Origin: Pseudolabrys sp.
Lineage (GTDB): Bacteria; Pseudomonadota; Alphaproteobacteria; Rhizobiales; Xanthobacteraceae
Length of the DNA: 64,000 bases
Direction of reading: 5' to 3'
Assembly (NCBI GenBank): GCA_019689975.1
Contig: JADGGK010000001.1
Span: forward strand, 148,658 to 212,657
Below the pieces are notes generated by a model. It was not told the DNA's origin, did not search any database, and worked only from the letters and a program-made list of their open reading frames with translations. The stretch's first letter is position 1. Each line of letters begins with the position of its first letter. The position numbers and the translations under genes are program-made. Below are positions 57,504-64,000 of the stretch, piece by piece.

Positions 57504-58370
57504 ATGAGCGACACATCCGCACCGGATGCTCAGGTCGTCCCTTTCGGCAAGCCGAACCGGATCGAGCCTTCCCCGCGCCCGCGCGTCCTGGCGATCGCCA
57601 ATCAGAAGGGCGGCGTCGGCAAGACCACGACCGCCATCAATCTCGGCACGGCGCTCGCCGCCATCGGCGAACATGTGCTCATCGTCGACCTTGATCCGCA
57701 GGGCAATGCCTCCACCGGTCTCGGCATCGACCGCAAGGCGCGCCGCACCTCCACCTACGACGTGCTCAGCGGCGCCGCCGCTTTGCGCCAAGCAATCCAG
57801 CCGACCGCGGTGCCGCGTCTCCTCATCGCGCCGGCCACGCTCGATCTCACCGGCTTCGAGCTCGAGTTCGGCCGCGAACGCGACCGTGCCTTCCGTCTGC
57901 GCGGCGCGCTTGCCGCGCTCAATTCAGGCGAGCGCGCCTTCGACATCGGCTACGTGCTGGTCGACTGCCCGCCCTCGCTCAACCTGCTCACCATCAATGC
58001 CATGGCGGCAGCCGATTCGATCCTGGTGCCGCTACAATGCGAATTCTTCGCCCTCGAAGGCTTGTCGCAGCTGCTCAAGACGGTCGAGCAGGTCAAGACG
58101 ACGCTCAATCCCGCGCTGTCGATTCACGGCATCGTGCTCACGATGTACGACGCGCGCAACAACCTTTCGAGCCAGGTCGTGGCCGACGTGCGCGAGTTCA
58201 TGGGACCGCAGGTCTACGATACGATCATCCCGCGCAACGTACGCATCTCCGAAGCGCCGTCATACGGCAAGCCGGTGCTTGTCTACGATCTCAAATGCGT
58301 CGGCAGCCAGGCTTACCTGCGACTCGCGACGGAGATCATCCAGCGCGAACGCGCGCTGAAGGCAGGGTAG
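57504..58370 (+). CDS. parA: chromosome partitioning ATPase ParA
   Basis: A 288-residue deviant-Walker ATPase (Soj family) that moves ParB-parS complexes along the nucleoid. The deviant Walker A is NQKGGVGKTTTAINLG, with VLIVDLDPQGNASTGLG and VLVDCPPSLNLLTINAMAAADSILVPLQCEFFALEGL. The first 25 or so residues are a Pro-rich head before the core. GAAGG lies near 57490 upstream of the ATG. Located between rsmG and parB, near parS and the candidate origin. Confidence 0.97.
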   Translation: MSDTSAPDAQVVPFGKPNRIEPSPRPRVLAIANQKGGVGKTTTAINLGTALAAIGEHVLIVDLDPQGNASTGLGIDRKARRTSTYDVLSGAAALRQAIQPTAVPRLLIAPATLDLTGFELEFGRERDRAFRLRGALAALNSGERAFDIGYVLVDCPPSLNLLTINAMAAADSILVPLQCEFFALEGLSQLLKTVEQVKTTLNPALSIHGIVLTMYDARNNLSSQVVADVREFMGPQVYDTIIPRNVRISEAPSYGKPVLVYDLKCVGSQAYLRLATEIIQRERALKAG

Positions 58371-58551
58371 ATGTCCCTCGTGCGACGGCGCGCGGCGCCG
58401 GCGGCACGAGACAAAGGAACGCTCGATGTCGGACAGGCAGCGGCCGTGCCATGGCACCTCGGAGAGGGACGCGCCAACGGCATGGCAATGACGGACGGGA
58501 GCGAAACGGTAGTGGAATGACGAGGCGCGCGTGGAAGGTTCGGGAGCGGCG

Positions 58552-59433
58552 ATGATGGCGGAGAAGCGTTTGGGGCGCGGGCTTGCGGCGCTGATCGGCG
58601 AGGTCGGCGAGGAGGGCGCACCGAGCGGCGACGCGCGCCGGCCGCGCCGCGCCCCGATCGAGAGTCTCACGCGCAACCCGCGCAATCCGCGCCGAAATTT
58701 CACCGAATCCGAGATCGAAGAACTTGCCGCGTCGATCCGCGAGCGCGGCATCATCCAGCCGATCGTGGTGCGCAGCGTTCCGGGTCGCGACGGTTATGAA
58801 ATCGTCGCCGGCGAACGGCGCTGGCGCGCGGCGCAGCGGGCAGGCCTGCACGAGGTGCCGATCACCGTGGTCGAGGCGACCGACAAGCAGGCGCTCGAGT
58901 TCGCCATCATCGAGAATGTGCAGCGTACCGATCTCAATCCGATCGAGGAGGCAACCGGCTATCTCGCGCTCATCGACGAGCACGGCTATTCGCAGGACGA
59001 GGTGGCGCGGATCGTCGGCAAGAGTCGGCCGCATATCGCCAATTCGCTGCGGTTGCTGAAGCTGCCCGAGCCGGTGAAGGAGTTGGTGCGCGACGGCAAG
59101 CTTTCCGCCGGCCACGCGCGGCTGCTCGTCGGCCACCCCGATGCGTTGCGGCTCGCGCACATGGCGATCGACGAAGGCTTCAGCGTGCGGCAGCTCGAAG
59201 AGTGGCTGCGCGCCGCCCACGAGCAGGCGGCGGACACGACCCTCCAGCACACCGGGAAAAAGAGCGTCGCGGCCGACAGGGATGCGAACACGCGTGCACT
59301 GGAGCGGCGGCTCGCCGATGCCTTGGGTTTGAAGGTCACGATCGATCACCGCGGGGAGCGCGGCACCGTCCACATCAAATACACCGACCTCGACCAGCTC
59401 GACGAAGTGGTGAGGAGGCTGGAAAGAGGTTGA
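58552..59433 (+). CDS. parB: chromosome partitioning protein ParB
   Basis: A 293-residue CTP-dependent DNA clamp that loads at parS. The N-terminal ParA-activating KRLGRGLAALIGE is followed by the CTPase motif EIVAGERRWRAAQRAGL, the RTDLNPIEEATGYLALIDEHGYSQDEVARIVGKSRPHIANSLRLLKLP helix-turn-helix, and a C-terminal dimerisation domain. Two adjacent ATGs (58552, 58555) follow a GGGAG ribosome-binding site; the frame opens at a GTG seven codons earlier. The 181-bp gap to parA is larger than in many operons. Its target parS is at 54725. Confidence 0.97.
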   Translation: MMAEKRLGRGLAALIGEVGEEGAPSGDARRPRRAPIESLTRNPRNPRRNFTESEIEELAASIRERGIIQPIVVRSVPGRDGYEIVAGERRWRAAQRAGLHEVPITVVEATDKQALEFAIIENVQRTDLNPIEEATGYLALIDEHGYSQDEVARIVGKSRPHIANSLRLLKLPEPVKELVRDGKLSAGHARLLVGHPDALRLAHMAIDEGFSVRQLEEWLRAAHEQAADTTLQHTGKKSVAADRDANTRALERRLADALGLKVTIDHRGERGTVHIKYTDLDQLDEVVRRLERG

Positions 59434-60246
59434 TTGTCCATGCCGGCGCGCCGGAATTCGCCGTCGTGTCGTCAAGGCGCGCCGCGCGCGGTGCGGGCGG
59501 GATCGTCGACGACGATCCGACGCGCGACCCCAGATATCGAGACGGCGGCGCCGCGCGAATGAAACCTTGGCGTGGGCCTGGCGTCGGGCACGCGCGGCTT
59601 TGGCGGCGACGTTCCCTCGCGGATCGCGGTGCCCTTGGATTGACCCTGACGCGTCTTGAACCGTCGCCGGTGCCCCTTCACGCGGTATCGCCGCCCGCAA
59701 ACGCGCGCTCCCGGCGAAGATGCAAGCGTTGATCGCTTTTGTCGCGAACCGGCTTGATGCGGAACATCTTCAGCGCGGGATCTGATCGAATTGCAGGGGC
59801 GCCGTCATGATCAAGATGGGTTGTTTGGCCGTCGCCTTGCTCGGTCCCGCGACGACGGACGATTCCCGATCGCCTCGCCGCGCCCGCAAGGCGCCCGCGC
59901 CGAAGGATCAATCGCACCGAAATCCGAAAAAGGTTACTGAGAAACTAAACAACGTGTCCGCCACGATTCGGCTATATTGACGGTCACAACGAATTTCCCG
60001 GCAACTTGCTTGCGCCCAATGATCGAGTCGCGGCATCGATCGCACGCCGCGCACGGCGAAAAACGGATTTGATCCTCAAATTCGAGCCGGCCCAATTCGA
60101 TCGGCCTTGCCTCTCGTCGTTATTCCGAACAAAGCATTGCCAATTTCCCAGAAAATCGAGCGAATTTTCCGCGCGCGCACTTACGCAGAATTTAAAACCA
60201 TGCGCCTACAATTTTTTCAAGAAAACATACTGCCAGAAGGCATGGC
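59434..60246. other. 813-bp gene-free region between parB and the rlpA-like gene
   Basis: No convincing gene. It contains one copy of the MTAPLQFD 12-codon ORF (59770-59808, minus strand), a 57-codon plus-strand ORF (59807-59980) that I do not trust, and an AT-richer stretch from about 59930 to 60240 that should hold the rlpA-like gene's promoter and long leader. A small RNA is possible but unsupported. Confidence 0.55.
59770..59808 (-). other. 12-codon ORF MTAPLQFDQIPR (leader-like)
   Basis: A 13-codon unit with stop, starting MTAPLQFD like the copy at 61742-61780. The shared 26-nt core (59784-59809) matches the other copy at 24 positions, and both differences within the shared codons are synonymous. 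The next reading frame downstream on this strand (MFRIKPVRDK, 29 codons, 59678-59767) is not recognised. Confidence 0.4.
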
Positions 60247-61104
60247 ATGGCCAGGGGGGCTTTGTCTCCACGCACTCCGGTGCGAGGAAACGGCGCGTTG
60301 TCCATGTGCCAAGGACCGCGTGCCGTTGTTTTTTTGTGTACGGCGATAGTCGCAGCGGCGGCGACGCAAGGCGGCCACGGTGTTGCTCACGCTTATCCGG
60401 GCGCGCTCCCGGCCACATCTCTGCATGCGCCCATGGCATCGCCGCCGCTGGGACAGGCTTTGAAGCATCTGCCGAGCACTTCGGCGGCCGCTGATTTGCC
60501 CGAACCATTCCTCGGCCCTCTCGACGGGTCGCACAGCGACGAAGCGATCGAGGCGCCGTTGATGCGGTCGACCGACAAGTCTTCAAATGACGGCGAAGCC
60601 TTGTCCTCTTGCGAGGAATCGCGTTTTGCCCTCTCGCGACCGTCCGCCTACACCCCGTGGCAGCGCATCCAGCAATTGGTCACGCTGCCGGCATGGGGCA
60701 TCGACGGAGTTGCATCCATGTACAATCCCTATCGCGAGAGCGCGGATGCCGACGCGCTGCGCACCGCATCCGGCGAGCCTTATGACCCGGCGGGGTGGAC
60801 CGCCGCGATCCGGACGAACCTGCGTGCGGCGTTTGGCGGCGTCCGCTACGGCAGGAATTACCGCCCGGCCTATGCGTTGATCGAAGCCGGCACCAAGAAG
60901 CTCATTGTGAGGATCAATGACGTCGGTCCGCTCAGGCCCGGGCGCGTGATCGATCTCAGCGAGCGCAGCATGCGCTATTTCGATCCGACGCTTGAGGAAG
61001 GGCTGGTCCGGAACATCACGATCACGCCCCTGCCGGGCGACGGCTGGACGGCAGGGCCGGTCGAAGTCGAGTCGTCGGTCATGAGCCTCGTCGACAGGAA
61101 GTAA
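60247..61104 (+). CDS. RlpA-like septal ring lytic transglycosylase family protein
   Basis: A 285-residue exported protein with a long N-terminal region and signal sequence (hydrophobic core AVVFLCTAIVAAAATQ, cleavage after VAHA near residue 49), a Ser/Pro-rich linker, and a C-terminal double-psi beta-barrel (about 155-265): GVASMYNPYRESADADALRTASGEPYDPAGWTAA and VRINDVGPLRPGRVIDLSERSMRYFD. RlpA cleaves naked glycan at the septum in Pseudomonas; no SPOR domain is present here. AGAAGG at 60235-60240 favours the ATG at 60247; another ATG lies at 60304. Confidence 0.85.
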   Translation: MARGALSPRTPVRGNGALSMCQGPRAVVFLCTAIVAAAATQGGHGVAHAYPGALPATSLHAPMASPPLGQALKHLPSTSAAADLPEPFLGPLDGSHSDEAIEAPLMRSTDKSSNDGEALSSCEESRFALSRPSAYTPWQRIQQLVTLPAWGIDGVASMYNPYRESADADALRTASGEPYDPAGWTAAIRTNLRAAFGGVRYGRNYRPAYALIEAGTKKLIVRINDVGPLRPGRVIDLSERSMRYFDPTLEEGLVRNITITPLPGDGWTAGPVEVESSVMSLVDRK

Positions 61105-61126
61105 TCGGCGTTTCAACGAGGCGTAT

Positions 61127-61714
61127 TCACAATCCGGTCGCGAACCGCGCCATTACGACGATGATCGCCACTTGCATCGTTCCCTGCACCGCGACCACGC
61201 GCACATAGGTGCGCATCCAGCGGCCGAGCTTGGCGTGGTCGGGTGAGGATTTCTGGATCTCGAAATAGAGCCGGAGATTGGTCGGCAGCAGGTAACCCAG
61301 ACCCTGGACCGTGAGGACGGTAACGATGGCAAGCGCAGCGATCACCCACCAGAATTGCGGATAGTCGAGCTCCATGAATCCGAGTCGCACCGCGAGAAAC
61401 CAGCCGGAAGTCGAAGTTATCGCCGAGAGGGTCGGCATCAGCACCAAGGTGCGCGGGATGATTCCGGCGATCATCGCGCGCCGGGTCTCGAGCGAGACGC
61501 GGCGCAGTACGGGGCCGATCACGAAACCCATGAACAGGTCGATGCCGGTCCACAACGCACCGGCCATGACATGGACCCAATTAAGAAACCAAAGACTGTC
61601 GCCGAGGATCGCCGCGGTCATCGCCGCAAATGCGGCCAGCGCCGCGAGCAAATAAAGCGGCCGCAGCGGCGTCGGCGCGGCGGTTGCGGGGGCGGCGATC
61701 GCGGTCTCGGCCAT
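61127..61714 (-). CDS. five-helix membrane protein of unknown function
   Basis: A 195-residue inner-membrane protein with about five transmembrane helices: after the proline-rich head, LYLLAALAAFAAMTAAIL, LWFLNWVHVMAGALWTGIDLFMGFVIG, LVLMPTLSAITSTSGWFLAV, FWWVIAALAIVTVLTVQGLGYLL and VAVQGTMQVAIIVVMA. The WVHVMAGALWTG helix resembles the haem-ligating His helix of HemJ, CopD and PuuD-type proteins, but this is only a resemblance. A 12-codon leader-like ORF lies in frame 27 bp upstream. It ends 22 bp from the convergent rlpA-like gene. Confidence 0.75.
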   Translation of the reverse strand: MAETAIAAPATAAPTPLRPLYLLAALAAFAAMTAAILGDSLWFLNWVHVMAGALWTGIDLFMGFVIGPVLRRVSLETRRAMIAGIIPRTLVLMPTLSAITSTSGWFLAVRLGFMELDYPQFWWVIAALAIVTVLTVQGLGYLLPTNLRLYFEIQKSSPDHAKLGRWMRTYVRVVAVQGTMQVAIIVVMARFATGL

Positions 61715-61741
61715 GAGCGCGGATCCTGGCAGTCCCCAACG

Positions 61742-61780
61742 CTAGGGCAGGTTCGGATCGAATTGAAGCGGCGCCGTCAT
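61742..61780 (-). other. 12-codon ORF MTAPLQFDPNLP upstream of the membrane gene
   Basis: ATG at 61780 and TAG at 61744-61742 enclose MTAPLQFDPNLP. It is in frame with the membrane-protein ATG at 61714, separated by nine codons. It has the same length and the same first eight residues as the ORF at 59770-59808. Possible leader peptide, or an N-terminal extension cut off by a stop codon. Confidence 0.45.
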
Positions 61781-61995
61781 GGCGATGGGTCCCGCAGGGG
61801 CAACGCAGCACTCGAGGCGCCAGCCTAGTCGACTTTGGATTGCGCCGCGGCGCTGGTAATGACCGGTCAATAGCATCGCAATCCGCATTAGCCAACCATG
61901 TGTCCCCCAAACCGCGGCGACAAGAGGGACCCCCTTTATCGCGTCCGTGGTCGCCTGCTATGCCAGCGGCCGGCAAACTCGAGGGAGGACAAACA

Positions 61996-62901
61996 GTGCC
62001 CGCTCCAATGCACGGCGAGCTGCAGCCGCCCATTTTCCGCTACAGGCTCGGCGGTTTCGAAATCGTCCCCATCATGGACAGCAAGGTGATCCGTGACGGG
62101 CTGACGCCGAGTTTCGGCGGCGAAACGGGAGCCGAGGAGGTCACGGCGCTGGCGCGACAGAACCGCATCGACCCCGTCCGCTACCAGCATCCGTTCTCGC
62201 CGGTTCTGGTCAACACCGGGAAGGAGCTGGTGCTGTTCGACACCGGCAACGGAACGCTCAGCGCCGAGCACGACGCGCTCAAGGGTCGCCTGCCGCCCGG
62301 GCAGCTCGTCGCGCGCATGGCGGAAGCCGGCTACAAGCCCGAAGACGTCGACGTCGTCGTGATCACCCACGGCCATCCCGATCACATCGGCGGACTGGTG
62401 CGCGGCGGCGCGCCGGTGTTCCCCAAGGCGCGCGTCGTGTTTGGCGCCGCCGACTTCGAATTCTGGAAAAAGGGCGAGAACGTGCGCGAGGCGCGCAAGT
62501 TCAATCGCGAGCTCTATGTCAAAATCTGCCTGCCGCTTGCCGATCGCGCAAGCTTCATCAAGCCGGGGGACAGCGTGGTGCCGGGTATCACGGCGGTCGA
62601 CGCCTTCGGCCATTCGCCCGGTATGCTCGCGTTCATGATCGAAAGCCAGGGCAAGCGGCTGTTGAACTGGGCCGACACGTGCAACCACTACGTCATCTCG
62701 GTACAGCGACCCGACCTCCCTCTCGACGTCGACGACGATAAGGAGAAGGCGGCGGCGACTCGCGCGCGCATACTCGACATGGCCGCGACCGAAGCAATGC
62801 CGGTCGTCGGCTATCACCTGCCGTTTCCCGGCATCGGCTATGTCGAACGCTTCGGCGCGACCTATCGTTGGATCGCGCACGGCTATCAGCTCTATCTGTG
62901 A
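61996..62901 (+). CDS. metallo-beta-lactamase-fold hydrolase
   Basis: A 301-residue MBL-fold protein. The metal motif is VVVITHGHPDHIGG (about 110-123), preceded by SPVLVNTGKELVLFDTGNG. DAFGHSPGMLAFMIES holds the next His, and LLNWADTCNHYV the Asp; a C-terminal VGYHLPFPGIGY supplies the last ligand. Resembles AHL-lactonase/quorum-quenching and alkylsulfatase-like relatives; substrate unknown. A GGAGG ribosome-binding site at 61984-61988 favours the GTG at 61996; an in-frame ATG at 61960 would add a short stretch without a clear signal peptide. Confidence 0.9.
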   Translation: MPAPMHGELQPPIFRYRLGGFEIVPIMDSKVIRDGLTPSFGGETGAEEVTALARQNRIDPVRYQHPFSPVLVNTGKELVLFDTGNGTLSAEHDALKGRLPPGQLVARMAEAGYKPEDVDVVVITHGHPDHIGGLVRGGAPVFPKARVVFGAADFEFWKKGENVREARKFNRELYVKICLPLADRASFIKPGDSVVPGITAVDAFGHSPGMLAFMIESQGKRLLNWADTCNHYVISVQRPDLPLDVDDDKEKAAATRARILDMAATEAMPVVGYHLPFPGIGYVERFGATYRWIAHGYQLYL

Positions 62902-62944
62902 GGTGTTGCCGAGTTGCAGACGCGCGGTCCGGCAGGGCCCCGCG

Positions 62945-63979
62945 TCATGCCGTGTCCCGAGCTCGCGCTCCCATCGCGATCGAGAGGAGCGCGCGTTGCG
63001 CGATGGTTTCGGCCAGGGCAGGGTTGCGCCGTGCCTCGAAAGCGGCGTCGGCGAGTCGTTCCATGGCCCGGACGAAACCGTTCGCGTCGCGGTTGCGCAG
63101 CGCATGCTCGACGTCGCGCCGGCGCATGAAATGAACCGGCGGCACGGCACGGCGCAGCGCGACGTCGAGCGCCTCGCCCGCGTCGACGGCCAGGCACAGC
63201 CGATGCAGAGTTGCGACGTGACGGATCGCCGCGGAGATGATGGCCGGCGCCGAGACGCCGCTCGCTCGCGTCTTCGCGAACTCGTTTTCCACGTCGCGGA
63301 TCTTGCCGGCAAAGGCCGCGTCGAGCAGCGCGTCGAGCGCCGCGCTCGACGCATCCGATACCACAGCCTCGACGTCGGCCCGCTCGACGCACGCCTTGCC
63401 ACGGGCATAGAGCGCGAGCTTGCGGACCTCGTTACGCGAGGCGAGCCGGTCGCCGCCGAGTCGGTCGACGAGCAACAGGCGCGCCTCGTCGGCAATCGTC
63501 AGCCCTGCGGCGCGCATTTCCTCGTCGATGAGCCGCTCGAGGTCACGCACGCCGTCGGGATAGCAGGGTAGCGCCGCGGCGGCCTCGGCCTTCTCGCAAA
63601 CGACGCGCAGCGGAGCGTTGCGTCGCAGGTCGCCGGCCTCGATGATGACGCGACACTCCGGCGAGGGCTGTGCGACCACCTTCTCGACGGCAGCGGCAAT
63701 GTTGCGGCCGCCGGCCTTGACGAGAACCGCGCGGCGACCGCCGAACAAGGGCACCGTATGGGCTTCTTCGACCAGCCGTGCCGGATTGTCGGAAAGATCG
63801 TCGCCGTCGATGCGCGCCAGCGCGAAGGGATCGGCGGGATCGTCGACGCTCGCGCGCACCAATTGATCGACACGCTCGCGTACCAGCCCGGAGTCGGGAC
63901 CATAGACGAGCACGATCGGCCGCGCCGGATCGGGCCGGGCGACGAAGCGGTCCACGTCTCCCGGTTTGACGGCTGTCAT
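62945..63979 (-). CDS. holA: DNA polymerase III delta subunit
   Basis: A 344-residue clamp-loader subunit that opens the beta clamp. The N-terminal PIVLVYGPDSGLVRERVDQLVRA is the degenerate P-loop region typical of HolA. LVEEAHTVPLFGGRRAVLVKAGG is the clamp-binding helix region, and RNEVRKLALYARGKACVERADVEAVVSDASSAALDALLDAAFAGK marks the middle domain; the C-terminal collar domain follows. Normal length. Its start lies 21 bases from the window edge; lptE and leuS usually lie further upstream but cannot be seen. Confidence 0.95.
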   Translation of the reverse strand: MTAVKPGDVDRFVARPDPARPIVLVYGPDSGLVRERVDQLVRASVDDPADPFALARIDGDDLSDNPARLVEEAHTVPLFGGRRAVLVKAGGRNIAAAVEKVVAQPSPECRVIIEAGDLRRNAPLRVVCEKAEAAAALPCYPDGVRDLERLIDEEMRAAGLTIADEARLLLVDRLGGDRLASRNEVRKLALYARGKACVERADVEAVVSDASSAALDALLDAAFAGKIRDVENEFAKTRASGVSAPAIISAAIRHVATLHRLCLAVDAGEALDVALRRAVPPVHFMRRRDVEHALRNRDANGFVRAMERLADAAFEARRNPALAETIAQRALLSIAMGARARDTA

Positions 63980-64000
63980 TGGCAGCGCTGGCGCGGCGGC

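Noticed and set aside
59807..59980. 57-codon plus-strand ORF starting MIKMGCLAVALL
   Set aside because: No ribosome-binding site, and it overlaps the better-supported MTAPLQFD repeat on the other strand.
63980..64000. possible end of lptE upstream of holA
   Set aside because: The last 21 bases could be read as the end of a gene stopping within ATGA, but this is too short to support.

Overview
The window is a GC-rich, gene-dense bacterial chromosome segment that reads as Alphaproteobacteria, order Hyphomicrobiales (Rhizobiales), probably near the Bradyrhizobiaceae/Xanthobacteraceae. Evidence: a PmtA-type phospholipid N-methyltransferase, an OlsB-type ornithine-lipid acyltransferase, an alphaproteobacterial RpoH promoter upstream of dnaK, a GTTC-N7-GTTC SOS box upstream of comM, and the conserved origin neighbourhood maf-ppsR/hemE-hemJ-rho-mnmE-mnmG-rsmG-parA-parB-holA. 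I saw no rRNA or tRNA genes, insertion sequences, prophage or CRISPR array.

Left third (1-28.9 kb): pyrF, a flavin reductase, pmtA and the chaperone pair dnaK-dnaJ run leftward. pncA and an exported protein follow. Next is a three-gene leftward operon of imelysin-like (M75), di-heme peroxidase-like and OprB-porin genes, preceded by a 28-bp dyad. Then come grpE-hrcA, divergent from rph-rdgB-hemW, the lpoA-like lipoprotein gene, rsmI-yraN, a chemoreceptor, gshB overlapped by a substrate-binding-fold gene, a tail-to-tail orphan binding protein, comM, a hybrid histidine kinase and olsB.

Middle (28.9-43.3 kb): a leftward histidine operon hisB-(DUF2628)-hisH-hisA-hisF-hisE ends in coaA. It is divergent from the hslV-hslU protease. 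Cell-envelope and housekeeping genes follow (smr, mltA, a Tim44-like gene, fxsA, secB, dnaQ, coaE, maf, ppsR).

Origin region (43.3-64 kb): the ppsR/hemE divergent spacer is the best oriC candidate, with several DnaA-box-like 9-mers and two GANTC sites. To the right lie hemE, hemJ, rho, a small accessory block (DUF255 protein, CxxC microprotein, cyclase, MFS transporter), a greatly enlarged mnmE, a perfect parS palindrome, mnmG, rsmG, parA, parB, an rlpA-like gene, a small membrane protein, a metallo-beta-lactamase-fold hydrolase and holA. Together these genes couple chromosome replication and segregation, tRNA modification, haem synthesis and protein folding. The least expected features are the two insertions in the MnmE G domain, the metal-uptake-like operon, and two matching 12-codon ORFs that begin MTAPLQFD.
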